From Thiohalocapsa sp963704155 (GTDB lineage Bacteria; Pseudomonadota; Gammaproteobacteria; Chromatiales; Chromatiaceae): a stretch of DNA of 64,000 nucleotides. A model generated the notes under the pieces. The model did not search any database and was not told where the DNA came from. It saw nothing but the letters and a program-made list of their open reading frames with translations. Location of the stretch: assembly GCA_963704155.1 (NCBI GenBank), contig CAVPHF010000028.1:124001-188000 (forward strand). The letters are read 5' to 3'. Made by a program: the position numbers and the translations under genes. Each line of letters starts with the position of its first letter. Position 1 is the stretch's first letter. Positions 50,402 to 60,228 of this stretch are shown piece by piece.

Positions 50402-50428
50402 AAAAAAAGCCGCTCGTCAGCGGCTTTT
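50402..50428 (-). terminator. Intrinsic terminator of the tRNA-Met transcript
   Basis: A stem AAAAGCCGCT/AGCGGCTTTT with a 4-nt loop. Read on the minus strand it ends in a run of U, 13 bp after the tRNA 3' end. Confidence 0.85.
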
Positions 50429-50440
50429 GAGTCTCTATTG

Positions 50441-50517
50441 TGGTGGCTACGCCTAGATTCGAACTAGGGACATCGGCATTATGAGTGCCGCGCTCTAACC
50501 AACTGAGCTACGTAGCC
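50441..50517 (-). tRNA. tRNA-Met (CAT), elongator
   Basis: 77 nt, read on the minus strand from GGCTACG to CGTAGCCACCA. The acceptor stem pairs perfectly, the anticodon loop CTCATAA lies in a CGGCA/TGCCG stem, the T-loop is GTTCGAATC and CCA is encoded. The paired G1-C72 argues against initiator tRNA, and resemblance to E. coli metT argues against the lysidine-type tRNA-Ile. Confidence 0.95.
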
Positions 50518-50595
50518 TGGAAAGACGCCGAAATATAGCCTTTGACTGCTGGAGCGTCAAGCCGGGGCGGTGGCGTTTCGGCAGCGGGGTCGCGC

Positions 50596-51687
50596 TCAGA
50601 CGTTGAACCGAAAGTGCACGACATCGCCGTCCTGGACGATGTAGTCCTTGCCTTCGCTCCTCAGCTTGCCGGCCTCTTTCGCGCCCTGCTCGCCTTTACA
50701 GGCGATGAAGTCGTCATAGGCGATGACCTCGGCGCGGATGAAGCCGCGCTCGAAGTCGGTATGGATGACGGCGGCCGCGCGCGGCGCGGTGGCGCCCTTG
50801 GCGATGGTCCAGGCACGGCACTCCTTGGGGCCGGCGGTGAAGTAGGTCTCCAGCCCGAGCAGGCTGTAGCCGGCGCGCACGACGCGGTTCAGGCCCGGTT
50901 CCTCGAGTCCGAGATCGGCGAGGAATTCACCGCGCTCGGCCTCGTCAAGCTCGACGATCTCGGCCTCGATGGCGGCGCAAATCGGCACCACCAAGGCGCC
51001 CTCGGCTTGCGCACGGTCGCGAATGGCGTCCAGCAGCGGATTGTTGTCGAAGCCGTCCTCGGCGACGTTGGCGACGTACATGGTGGGCTTGGCGGTGAGC
51101 AGGAAGAGTTCACGCAGCGCCGCACGCTCGTCGTCGTCAAGTGCCATTGCTCGTACCGGCCGGCCCTCATCGAGGTGGGCAGCGACCCGCTCCAGCAGCG
51201 ACTTGCGGGCGAGCTGGGTCTTGTCGCCGGTCTTCGACTGCTTGACGGCGCGATCGAGCGCCTTGCCGACGCTCTCCATGTCGGCCAGCGCGAGCTCGGT
51301 GTCGATGACCTCGATGTCGCCGATCGGGTCGACCTTGCCGGACACGTGCACCACGTCGTCGTTTTCGAAACAGCGCACGACATGAGCGATGGCATCGGTC
51401 TCGCGGATATTGGCGAGGAACTTGTTGCCGAGCCCCTCGCCTTTGGACGCGCCCGCGACCAGCCCGGCGATGTCGACGAACTGCATGGTGGTTGGGATGA
51501 CCTTGGCCGGCTTAACGATGCCGGCGATGCGGTCGAGGCGCGCGTCCGGCAGCGGAACGACGCCGACGTTCGGGTCGATGGTGCAGAACGGATAGTTCTC
51601 GGCCGCGATGCCTGACTTGGTAAGCGCGTTGAACAGGGTGGACTTGCCGACATTGGGCAGCCCGACGATACCGCATTTAAATCCCAT
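50596..51687 (-). CDS. ychF: Redox-regulated ATPase/GTPase YchF
   Basis: 363-residue Obg-family P-loop protein that associates with ribosomes. The Walker A GLPNVGKSTLFNAL (about 8-21), the DIAGLV switch, the altered NTP-specificity motif, and a C-terminal TGS domain (about 280-363, FFTAG-like YFTAGPKECRAW) are present. The ATG at 51687 starts the family N-terminus MGFKCGIVGLPN. tRNA-Met lies 78 bp downstream in the same direction. Confidence 0.96.
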   Translation of the reverse strand: MGFKCGIVGLPNVGKSTLFNALTKSGIAAENYPFCTIDPNVGVVPLPDARLDRIAGIVKPAKVIPTTMQFVDIAGLVAGASKGEGLGNKFLANIRETDAIAHVVRCFENDDVVHVSGKVDPIGDIEVIDTELALADMESVGKALDRAVKQSKTGDKTQLARKSLLERVAAHLDEGRPVRAMALDDDERAALRELFLLTAKPTMYVANVAEDGFDNNPLLDAIRDRAQAEGALVVPICAAIEAEIVELDEAERGEFLADLGLEEPGLNRVVRAGYSLLGLETYFTAGPKECRAWTIAKGATAPRAAAVIHTDFERGFIRAEVIAYDDFIACKGEQGAKEAGKLRSEGKDYIVQDGDVVHFRFNV

Positions 51688-51694
51688 GGTCGGG

Positions 51695-53197
51695 TCAACA
51701 GCCCTCGGTGTTGTCGCGATTGTAGACATCCTGGAAACGCACGATGTCATCCTCGCCCAGATAGCCGCCCGACTGCACCTCGATGATCTCGAGCGGGATC
51801 ATGCCTGGGTTCTCCAGCCGGTGCTGGGCGCCGACCGGGATGTACGTGGATTGGTTCTCGGCGAGCAGGAAACTGCTGTCGTCGCAGGTGACCCTGGCGG
51901 TGCCCGAGACGACGATCCAGTGCTCGGCACGGTGATGGTGCATCTGCAGCGACAGCGATTCACCGGGGCTCACCGTCAGTCGCTTGACCTGATAACGCTC
52001 GCCCTGCCCGATGGACTCAAACGCGCCCCAGGGCCGGTGCACGCGCTGATGGTGGCGATGCTCGTCGCGCTGCGCCTCATTCAGGAAGTTAGTGACGGCC
52101 TTGACATCTTGGGCGCGATCCTTGCGGACCACCAGCACCGCGTCGGGTGTCTCGACGATGATCAGGTCGTCGACGCCGACCGCGGCCACCATGCGCTGCT
52201 GCGCGATGACCAGGTTATTTTTGCTGTCGTGCACGAAGGCGTCGCCGTCGAGCACGTTGCCGGCCTCGTCCTGCTCGCGCACGTCCCAGAGGGCCGACCA
52301 GGCGCCGACGTCCGACCAGCCGACGTCCAGCGGCAGCACCAGTGCCGGATGCGCCGCGGACTGCGCGGGGTTGGCGGCATCGGCCGACAAGCGCTCCATC
52401 ACCGCGTAGTCGATCGAGTCGCTCGGGCAGGCACGAAAGCGCTCGGCGTCGAGCCGCACGAAGTCGCCGTCGCCCTTGCCGCTGGCGATGGCGGCCTGCG
52501 CCGCGTCGAGGATGTCGGCGCGAAAACGCTCGATCAGCGTCAGCCAGACGGACGCACGCAGCATGAAGATGCCGGCGTTCCACAGATACTCGCCACTGGC
52601 CAGATAGCGCCCGGCCGTCTCCAGGTCGGGCTTCTCGACAAAGGCGTGCAACTGGTAGGCGCGGCCCTGGAGATTGCTGCCGGTGAACGCATGGCCTTGC
52701 TGGATGTAGCCGTAACCGGTCTCCGGCTTGTTCGGAACCACGCCGAAGGTGATCACTGCGCCCTGCTCGGCCAGCAGACAGCCGTCGGCGACCGCTGTGC
52801 GGAAGCCGCGCTCGTTGGCGATGGTGTGATCCGCCGGCATCACCAAGAGCACCGGATCGGCACCGCCGGCCGATGCCCCGAGCGCCGCCAGCGTCAGCGC
52901 CGGTGCCGTATTGCGCCCAACCGGCTCGAGGACGATGGAGGCCGCCTCGCGTTGCAGCAAACGTAACTGCTCGGCCACCAGAAAGCGATGCGCCTCGTTA
53001 CAGACGACGATCGGATCGAGCAGATGCAGGCCCTGGCGCGGATGCTCATCGACCAGGCCGTCGAGCCTGCGCACGGTCTCCTGGAGCATGGTGTGCTCAC
53101 TGGTGAGCGGCAAAAACTGCTTTGGGTAGGCCTCTCTGGACAAGGGCCACAGGCGCGTACCGGAACCGCCGGACAGGATCACGGGTTGCAGCGGCAT
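51695..53197 (-). CDS. manC: Mannose-1-phosphate guanylyltransferase / mannose-6-phosphate isomerase
   Basis: Bifunctional enzyme of GDP-mannose synthesis, 500 residues. The N-terminal nucleotidyltransferase signature ILSGGSGTRLWPLSRE (about 7-22) and KQFLPL are present; the C-terminal cupin isomerase domain is shown by RPWGAFESI.. and LSLQMHHHRAEHWIVVSGTA (about 405-425) with its metal-binding His/Glu. GDP-mannose would feed LPS or exopolysaccharide. The stop is 7 bp before the ychF start, so the two are probably cotranscribed. Confidence 0.94.
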   Translation of the reverse strand: MPLQPVILSGGSGTRLWPLSREAYPKQFLPLTSEHTMLQETVRRLDGLVDEHPRQGLHLLDPIVVCNEAHRFLVAEQLRLLQREAASIVLEPVGRNTAPALTLAALGASAGGADPVLLVMPADHTIANERGFRTAVADGCLLAEQGAVITFGVVPNKPETGYGYIQQGHAFTGSNLQGRAYQLHAFVEKPDLETAGRYLASGEYLWNAGIFMLRASVWLTLIERFRADILDAAQAAIASGKGDGDFVRLDAERFRACPSDSIDYAVMERLSADAANPAQSAAHPALVLPLDVGWSDVGAWSALWDVREQDEAGNVLDGDAFVHDSKNNLVIAQQRMVAAVGVDDLIIVETPDAVLVVRKDRAQDVKAVTNFLNEAQRDEHRHHQRVHRPWGAFESIGQGERYQVKRLTVSPGESLSLQMHHHRAEHWIVVSGTARVTCDDSSFLLAENQSTYIPVGAQHRLENPGMIPLEIIEVQSGGYLGEDDIVRFQDVYNRDNTEGC

Positions 53198-53471
53198 CAA
53201 GGAACCTCAGGAGCGGATTGGCGTTATCGGCCACGTCGATCAAGGTAGCGGCAGGACGGGCCGACCGAGACGATGATGGCGTGAGAAGGGCGTGCGATGG
53301 CCGCGATTAGATCAATTGCCCGCTGTGCGGTCAATTCAAACCACAGCGGCAGAGCCTCGACGCCATGGGCCTTGAGCAGCACTTGCGGGCGCTTGGCGAC
53401 TGTCGCTGATTTGCGGACCGCTCAGTATTACAGGATCATAGGGTGCTGATATTGACTTGGTGAAGCTCGGT

Positions 53472-54764
53472 ATGAAGATCCTGATCGTCGGTGGCGGAGG
53501 ACGCGAGCATGCGCTCGCCTGGAAGCTTGCGCAGTCCCCGCGGGCGGAACGCGTTTATGTCGCACCCGGTAACGGCGGCACCGCCACCGAGCCTGGGGTC
53601 GAAAACGTTGCGATCGACGCGACCGATATCGACGGCTTGTGTGCCTTCGCCCTGCGCAGCGGCATTGACCTGACGATCGTCGGCCCGGAGGCGCCGCTGG
53701 TCGCCGGCATCACCGACGCGTTCAACACCGCCGGGCTGCGCTGTTTCGGTCCGAGCAAGGCGGCCGCGCGGCTGGAGGGTTCGAAGGCGTTCGCGAAGGA
53801 CTTCATGATCCGTCATGGCATCCCGACCGCCGCTTATCGCGCCTTCGAGGAGCTCGACGCGGCACTGGACTATCTGCGCGAGATAGGCGCGCCGGTCGTG
53901 GTCAAGGCGGACGGACTGGCCGCAGGCAAGGGCGTCATCCTGGCCGAGGATCTGCCGACCGCCGAAGCCGCGGTGCGCGACATGCTCGGCGGCGGCCGTT
54001 TCGGCAGCGCCGGCAGCCGTGTCGTGATCGAGGAGCTGCTGCGCGGCGAAGAGGCCAGCTTCATCGCGATGGTCGACGGCCAGCACATCCTGCCGCTGGC
54101 CACGTCACAGGACCACAAGGCCCGCGACGACGGCGACCGCGGACCCAACACCGGCGGCATGGGGGCCTATTCGCCGGCTCCTGTGGTGACGGCCGAGCTG
54201 CATCGGCGCATCATGGCAGAGGTGATGCAGCCTACCGTCGCCGGACTGGCTGCCGACGGCATCCCATACGTCGGCTTTCTGTATGCCGGGCTGATGATCG
54301 GTGCAGATGGCTCGCCGCGCGTGCTGGAGTACAACTGCCGCCTCGGTGATCCGGAGACCCAGCCGATCCTGATGCGCCTGGAGTCGGACCTGCTCGAGAC
54401 CTGTCTCGCCGCCCTCGACGGCGGTCTCGCAGCGGCGAACACACGCTGGGACGCACGCCCCGCGCTGGGTGTCGTGATCGCCGCCGGCGGCTATCCGGGC
54501 GGCTATGCCAAGGGCAACCCAATCAGCGGACTTGAGAGCGCTGTCAGCGCCGACACCAAGGTATTCCATGCGGGCACGGCAACCGCCGGCGAGACCGTGG
54601 TGACCAATGGCGGCAGGGTGCTCTGCGTTACGGCGCTGGGCGACGGCGTGCGCGCGGCCCAACAGCGGGCCTATGACGCGGTTAGCGGAATCAGCTTCGA
54701 CGACGCCTACTTTCGCCGCGACATCGGTTATCGCGCTCTGGAACGAGTCGCAACGGAGGCCTAA
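53472..54764 (+). CDS. purD: Phosphoribosylamine-glycine ligase
   Basis: Second step of purine synthesis. 430 residues beginning MKILIVGGGGREHA, the family N-terminus; an in-frame start five codons earlier is rejected. ATP-grasp elements VVKADGLAAGKGVI (about 138-151) and the PurD signature HKARDDGDRGPNTGGMGAYSPAP (His-Lys to Pro, about 216-238) are intact. Single gene here, without purH adjacent. Confidence 0.97.
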   Translation: MKILIVGGGGREHALAWKLAQSPRAERVYVAPGNGGTATEPGVENVAIDATDIDGLCAFALRSGIDLTIVGPEAPLVAGITDAFNTAGLRCFGPSKAAARLEGSKAFAKDFMIRHGIPTAAYRAFEELDAALDYLREIGAPVVVKADGLAAGKGVILAEDLPTAEAAVRDMLGGGRFGSAGSRVVIEELLRGEEASFIAMVDGQHILPLATSQDHKARDDGDRGPNTGGMGAYSPAPVVTAELHRRIMAEVMQPTVAGLAADGIPYVGFLYAGLMIGADGSPRVLEYNCRLGDPETQPILMRLESDLLETCLAALDGGLAAANTRWDARPALGVVIAAGGYPGGYAKGNPISGLESAVSADTKVFHAGTATAGETVVTNGGRVLCVTALGDGVRAAQQRAYDAVSGISFDDAYFRRDIGYRALERVATEA

Positions 54765-54995
54765 GAAACGCAATCCGTCGCACTGCATTGCCATTTCGAC
54801 AACCGCCATCGGGTCGAGAAGCGAAACTGATCAGGCCTTCAGCCTCGGACTGACCCGCCTCACTCAGCTCGATTACGACAACGACAACGAACCGCCTAGG
54901 GATTTCCGCAATGCAGCACGAGCGGAACGAACAAAGGGCCAAACGCCGACATCATGCAGGCGTCACTCGTCTCGGCCCTCGACCCTCGCTACTCG

Positions 54996-55991
54996 TCACT
55001 TCCCCAACCGACACAGCTCCGGCAGGACGCGGGCCGTCAGAAAATCGCTCAACGGCTCCAGGCTCGAATAGTCCGCGCCCAGCTCCGTGACATAGCCGAG
55101 CGTGCGCGGCAGATAGCGCAGATAGTCATGCCTGCCGTCGCGCCGCGACAAGCGTGCAAAGATGCCGGCCGCCTTAAGGTGACGCTGCGCCCCCATCAGA
55201 TCGAACCAGCGCAGAAACTGCGCATCCTGTGATTGCGTCAGCACGCCTGATTGGACGGCAAGATCGAAGTAACCCGCGGCCCATTCCAGCACCAATTCGC
55301 GCGGCCAGTCGATATAGCAATCCTTTAACAGCGAGACGAGGTCGTAGGTGACGGGTCCGATGACGGCGTCCTGAAAGTCGAGGATGCCTGGGTTGGCGCT
55401 GTCGCAGAGCATCAGGTTGCGGCTGTGGAAGTCGCGGTGCACGCAGACACGCGGCTGTTCCAGCGCACTGTCGACCAGGCAGCGATAGGTCTGCTCAAGC
55501 ATGACGCTCTCTTCATCAGAACAGGCCAGCCCTAGCAGCGCGCCCAGCAGCCATTCGTCGAAGATGCCGAGTTCGCGGCGCAAGAAGGCGGCATCATAGT
55601 CGGGCAGCCCATCGGTCGGCCCCACCGCCTGCAGCCTGATCAGCGCGTCGATGGCATCGCCGTATAGACGATGGACGGTATCGGCGTCGAGGTGATCCAG
55701 ATACTGGCGCTGCCCCAGATCACCGACCAGCAGGAAACCGCGCTCGATGTCCTCGGCAAGGATCTCGGGGACGTTCAGACCGGTTGCCCGCAACGCCTTC
55801 GCGATGCGCACGAAACCAGCGCTGTTCTCGGTCTGTGGCGGGGCATCGACGGCGATCAGCGATCGCCCGCGATGCGACAACCGCCAATAGCGGCGAAAGC
55901 TGGCATCCGCAGAGGCCGGCACAAGCCCAGGCTCGGCGCCGCCGAGAAGGGATCGCAGCCACTCCAGCAGCAACCTATGACGTTCCAACAA
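54996..55991 (-). CDS. amgK: AmgK-like N-acetylmuramate/N-acetylglucosamine kinase
   Basis: About 331 residues if started at the TTG at 55991 (LLERHRLLLEWL); an upstream start in frame gives 351. An aminoglycoside-phosphotransferase fold is seen in the catalytic loop VCVHRDFHSRNLML (Asp base) and the metal motif ILDFQDAVIGP. AmgK phosphorylates cell-wall sugars at C1 in the recycling route completed by MurU; no murU is in the window. Divergent from lptD, a pairing familiar in gammaproteobacteria and Pseudomonas. Confidence 0.88.
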   Translation of the reverse strand: MLERHRLLLEWLRSLLGGAEPGLVPASADASFRRYWRLSHRGRSLIAVDAPPQTENSAGFVRIAKALRATGLNVPEILAEDIERGFLLVGDLGQRQYLDHLDADTVHRLYGDAIDALIRLQAVGPTDGLPDYDAAFLRRELGIFDEWLLGALLGLACSDEESVMLEQTYRCLVDSALEQPRVCVHRDFHSRNLMLCDSANPGILDFQDAVIGPVTYDLVSLLKDCYIDWPRELVLEWAAGYFDLAVQSGVLTQSQDAQFLRWFDLMGAQRHLKAAGIFARLSRRDGRHDYLRYLPRTLGYVTELGADYSSLEPLSDFLTARVLPELCRLGK

Positions 55992-56171
55992 GATGAGTCC
56001 TCCACTCGGGTATGACCCGCACCGATGACCAAAATGAACGCCAGAGCCCAACGGACCGACCGACGCGATTGATGCCCGGAGACAAATGTGCGAACTTGTG
56101 GCGATTTTACGCGGCGCCCGCGCTGGGCATCGACATCGCGCGCCGACCTGCCGACAGTGTCGCTCCGGTCT

Positions 56172-58865
56172 ATGCCTTCACCGGTCTCCGTCTTTTTCGG
56201 GCTTGTATGCCGGACCGCGCTGGTCGGCATCCTCGCTGGCCGGCTCTTGGTTGGCGGACTCGTCGTTGGCGGCTTCGTTCTGGCCAAGTCGGCATACGCC
56301 GACAGCGACCCGCTCCAAGACAGCTCGTCGGCGGGTGAAGCGCCCAGCTTGGCTGCACCGGCGCCGCCAGTCCCAGCGCCCGCGGTCTCACCGGCCGTCC
56401 TGCCGCCGGCGCCGAACATGCTGGACGACCGCCGGCTGAGCACGCCGATCTCGCCCTACCTGATCGATCACATCGGCTCGCGTTTCGCGCTTGATGAGAC
56501 CGTGGCGGCGGCATCCGCGCCAGAGTCGAGCGATGAGCCGCTCTGGGTTCTGCCCGCGCATCTGATTCCACCGGCGACGAGCGGCATCCCAGGCGCGCAG
56601 ATGACCCGCGACCGAGGCTATCTTGACCAACCCGAGACCATCGCCGGCGTTACGCGCGAACCGCTGGAGGCGGATTCCGGCAAGCTCGATGCCGGCCTCG
56701 ACTGGGCGTACTGCGGCCCACGGCCGGCCCGTCTCGGGGCAGCGCCCACCGCCGGCCAGCCCGCCGAGGATACACCCATGGACCTCGACGCGGCCGGCGT
56801 CAGCTATCGGCAAGACACGCAGATGATCGAGGCAACCGGCGGCGTCAGACTGGCACGCGGCGGCCAGCGGGTCGAGGCCGACAGGATCGGCTACAACCGT
56901 TCGACGGGCGACATCGTCACGCGCGGCCGCACCTATGTCGAATACCCCGGCCTGCGTATCCTAGGCCGGGACGCGACGCTTAATCTCGAACAGAACCAGG
57001 GGCGCATCGACGATGCCCATTATCGGTTCAGCGGCGCGGCAAACCTGCGCGGGCGAGCCGGCGTGATGTATATCGACGACTCGCAGCGAACCCGCTACGA
57101 CAACATCGTCTACACCACCTGCCCGCCGGGAAGCAACGCCTGGTCTCTGGCCGCGAACAAGCTGAGACTCGACCAAGAGAGCGGCCGCGGCGTTGCGCGC
57201 GACGCCCGTCTGCGGATTCGCGGGCTGCCGGTGCTCTACACGCCCTATATCAACTTCCCGATCGACGACCGCCGCCAGAGCGGTTTCCTGATCCCGTCCA
57301 TCGGCTCGTCCGAGGACAACGGATTCGAGCTGTTGACGCCCTATTACTGGAATATCGCGCCGAATCTCGACGCAACCTTCTTCCCGCGCTATATGAGCCG
57401 ACGCGGACTGATGCTCGGCGGAGAGTTCCGCTGGCTGACAAGCGCCGATCGCGGCACATTGACGGCAGAGATCCTGCCGGACGATGCGAAATTCGAGAAC
57501 GACGATACCCGCGGGGCATTCAGCATCCAGGAACAGGGCCGCTTCTTCGAGCGCTGGGCGACCAACATCGACTACAGCATGGTCAGTGATGACCAATACC
57601 TGCAGGACCTCGGCAGCAATATCGAGGTCACCAGCACCCGGCGCTTGCTACAGCGCGGCGCTCTTACCTACCTGGGTACCGGCTGGTCGCTGCTGACGAG
57701 CGCAGAGGCCTACCAGAACGTCGACGAGATGCTGGCGCCGGGCTCACGGCCATACGGACGTCTGCCACAGCTGCTGCTCACGCTCAATCGACGCGCGTTC
57801 GGCCCCGGTCTATTGGCTGGGATGGACACCGAATACACCTACTTCGATCACAACCATCTCGTCAACGGTCAGCGGCTGGCGCTCAACCCAGGCATCAGCT
57901 GGCCGTTGCGGCGCAGCTATGGGCACATCATCCCGAGCCTGAACCTGAATCTGGCATCCTATGCGCTTAGCGACGAGGAGCCCGGACAGCCGTCCGATCC
58001 GGACCACGCCATACCGACCGTCGACCTCGACGGCCGCTTGGTGTTCGAGCGCGACATCGACTGGCTCGGCGACGCCTCGCTGCAAACGCTGGAGCCGCGC
58101 CTGTACTATCTGTACACGCCCTATGTCGATCAGAACGACACGCCGGTGTTCGACAGCTCCGAACTCACCTTCAGCTTCTCTAACCTGTTTCGCAGCAACC
58201 GCTTCACCGGGCGCGATCGCATCGGCGACGCCAACCAGATTACGGCCGCACTGACCTCGCGCACGCTGCGCGCGCGCTCCGGCGAGGAGCTCTTTCGCTT
58301 CAGCCTGGGTCAGATATTCTACTTTGCCAATCGGCGTGTGCAGATCGACGGGCCGGAAGAGACGGCTCAACGTTCGCCATATACTGGCGAGCTGTCCGCG
58401 CAGCTATTCGAGAACTGGCGGGGCCGTTTCAGCTTCGAATGGGAAACGGAGCCGCAAATCGACCAGGAACAGCTTCAGCGCCGAACCCTGATGCTCGAAT
58501 ATCGTCATCCGGACAACAACCGTATGCTGAACATGGCCTACCGTGCAGACTATACGGCCACCGAGCCCAACCGCTACGAGGATACCGACCTGTCCTTCCG
58601 GCTGCCGCTGGGCCAACGGGTCGAGGTGGTCGGGCGCTGGCTCTACTCCGTCCTGCACGGAGAGACCATGGATGCCTTTGCCGGCATCGAATACGGAAAG
58701 TGCTGCTGGCGCGTTCGCATCCTCGGTCGTCATTTCAAGCGGCAGCCGGATGATGCCGCCAGCAATTCGGTCATGCTGCAGCTCGAACTCGCCGGGCTCG
58801 GCGCGCTCGGCAACCCCATAGGCAAGTTTCTGGAGAAGGAGATCTATGGCTATCAGCTCGACTAG
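56172..58865 (+). CDS. lptD: LPS-assembly outer-membrane protein LptD
   Basis: 897 residues. A signal-anchor-like N-terminus (MPSPVSVFFGLV..) is followed by a variable Pro/Ala-rich region (about 40-200), the OstA jelly-roll (about 210-330; GNRVEAD-like AGGVRLARGGQRVEADRIGYN) and a C-terminal beta-barrel (about 340-897). Cysteines in YTTCPPGS and in GKCCWRV near the C-terminus fit the disulphides of the family. It inserts LPS in the outer leaflet with LptE. Start chosen at the ATG at 56172; more upstream codons are in frame. It overlaps surA by 20 bp. Confidence 0.92.
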   Translation: MPSPVSVFFGLVCRTALVGILAGRLLVGGLVVGGFVLAKSAYADSDPLQDSSSAGEAPSLAAPAPPVPAPAVSPAVLPPAPNMLDDRRLSTPISPYLIDHIGSRFALDETVAAASAPESSDEPLWVLPAHLIPPATSGIPGAQMTRDRGYLDQPETIAGVTREPLEADSGKLDAGLDWAYCGPRPARLGAAPTAGQPAEDTPMDLDAAGVSYRQDTQMIEATGGVRLARGGQRVEADRIGYNRSTGDIVTRGRTYVEYPGLRILGRDATLNLEQNQGRIDDAHYRFSGAANLRGRAGVMYIDDSQRTRYDNIVYTTCPPGSNAWSLAANKLRLDQESGRGVARDARLRIRGLPVLYTPYINFPIDDRRQSGFLIPSIGSSEDNGFELLTPYYWNIAPNLDATFFPRYMSRRGLMLGGEFRWLTSADRGTLTAEILPDDAKFENDDTRGAFSIQEQGRFFERWATNIDYSMVSDDQYLQDLGSNIEVTSTRRLLQRGALTYLGTGWSLLTSAEAYQNVDEMLAPGSRPYGRLPQLLLTLNRRAFGPGLLAGMDTEYTYFDHNHLVNGQRLALNPGISWPLRRSYGHIIPSLNLNLASYALSDEEPGQPSDPDHAIPTVDLDGRLVFERDIDWLGDASLQTLEPRLYYLYTPYVDQNDTPVFDSSELTFSFSNLFRSNRFTGRDRIGDANQITAALTSRTLRARSGEELFRFSLGQIFYFANRRVQIDGPEETAQRSPYTGELSAQLFENWRGRFSFEWETEPQIDQEQLQRRTLMLEYRHPDNNRMLNMAYRADYTATEPNRYEDTDLSFRLPLGQRVEVVGRWLYSVLHGETMDAFAGIEYGKCCWRVRILGRHFKRQPDDAASNSVMLQLELAGLGALGNPIGKFLEKEIYGYQLD

Positions 58866-60183
58866 CCCGAGACCCGTGACACCCCCGACCGGGCTCATAC
58901 GCTGCACATTGCTGGCATTGCTATTACCGCTCACCGCGGCCGTTGGCCAAATCCAGCCGCTCGACTCCATCGTTGCGGTGGTCAATGACGACGTGATCGT
59001 GCAGAGCGAGCTCAACGCGGAGATCGACCTGGTACTGCCGGAGCTGCAGGCGCGCGGCACCGCGATCCCGTCGCAGGCCGTGCTGGAAAAGCAGGTACTC
59101 GAGCGCCTGATCCTTAAGCGCGTGCAGCTGCAGCAGGCGCAGCGTCTCGGTATCGAGGTCGACGACGCCACCTTGAACGAGGCCATGAACAGCATCGCCG
59201 GCCGCAACGGCATGAGTCTGGAACAACTGCGCGATACGCTCGAGTCCGGTGGCGTGTCGTTCGACGACTTTCGCGAAGATACGCGCATGCAGATCCTGAC
59301 CTCGCGACTGCAACAGCAGGAGGTCTTTCAGAACATCCGCGTCAGCGATGGAGAGGTCGACCGCTTCCTGCAACAGGAGGGCGACAGCCTGATCGAGCGC
59401 CGCGAGGTGCGTCTGCAGCACATCCTGGTCGCGCTGCCGGACAATCCGAGCAGCGCCCAGGTGGATGCCGCCAAGCGTAAGATCGACGGCCTGCTGCGGC
59501 GCATCCGCGGCGGCGAGCGGTTCGCCGACCTAGCCGCCTCCAATTCCGACGGCCGCCGTGCGCTGGAAGGCGGCGACCTGGGTTGGTTCCCGATGGCCGA
59601 GGTACCGTCATTAGCTGTCGAGCCGGCGCAGACGCTGTCAAAGGGCGAGGTCTCGGCACCCATCCGCAGTCCGAGCGGCTTCCATCTGATCGGCATCAGC
59701 GACATCAAGGGCGATCAACCGGAACCGATCTCGCAGACCAACGCCCGCCATATCCTGATCCGCACCAGCGAGGTCGTCTCGGACGACGACGCCAAACGCC
59801 GTCTCGAGCAATTGCGGCTGCGTCTGGTCGGCGGCGACGACTTTGCCACGCTGGCACGTGCACACTCGGACGATACCGGATCAGCATTGAAGGGAGGCGA
59901 CCTCGGCTGGGTCAACCCAGGCGACACGGTGCCCGACTTCGAGGAACAGATGGACAAACTGGCGCCGAACGAGATCAGCCAGCCGTTCCAGAGTCCGTTC
60001 GGTTGGCATCTGGTGCAGGTGCTGGAGCGGCGCAAGCAGGACACCACCGATGAATTGATGCGCATGAAGGCCGAGGAGGCCCTGCGCCAGCGCAAGGGCG
60101 AAGAGGCGACCGACGTCTGGCTGCGTCAACTGCGCGACGATGCCTATGTCGAGCTGCGCATGGACGACGGCTCGGCGTATTGA
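58846..60183 (+). CDS. surA: Periplasmic chaperone and prolyl isomerase SurA
   Basis: 445 residues: a signal peptide (about 1-35), an N-terminal chaperone domain (LDSIVAVVNDDVIVQSELNAEI), two parvulin domains (about 190-285, QHILVALPDN.., and 302-400, RHILIRTSEV..) and a short C-terminal helix. SurA delivers barrel proteins including LptD to the BAM complex. It starts inside lptD, in the standard lptD-surA-pdxA order. Confidence 0.95.
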   Translation: MAISSTSPRPVTPPTGLIRCTLLALLLPLTAAVGQIQPLDSIVAVVNDDVIVQSELNAEIDLVLPELQARGTAIPSQAVLEKQVLERLILKRVQLQQAQRLGIEVDDATLNEAMNSIAGRNGMSLEQLRDTLESGGVSFDDFREDTRMQILTSRLQQQEVFQNIRVSDGEVDRFLQQEGDSLIERREVRLQHILVALPDNPSSAQVDAAKRKIDGLLRRIRGGERFADLAASNSDGRRALEGGDLGWFPMAEVPSLAVEPAQTLSKGEVSAPIRSPSGFHLIGISDIKGDQPEPISQTNARHILIRTSEVVSDDDAKRRLEQLRLRLVGGDDFATLARAHSDDTGSALKGGDLGWVNPGDTVPDFEEQMDKLAPNEISQPFQSPFGWHLVQVLERRKQDTTDELMRMKAEEALRQRKGEEATDVWLRQLRDDAYVELRMDDGSAY

Positions 60184-60228
60184 ACGGCTGGCAACAAGTC
60201 AAAAACAAGCGGACCGGCGAACACAATC

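Noticed and set aside
50441..50517. Initiator tRNA-fMet or tRNA-Ile2 (CAT)
   Set aside because: Position 1-72 is a G-C pair and the body matches elongator tRNA-Met.
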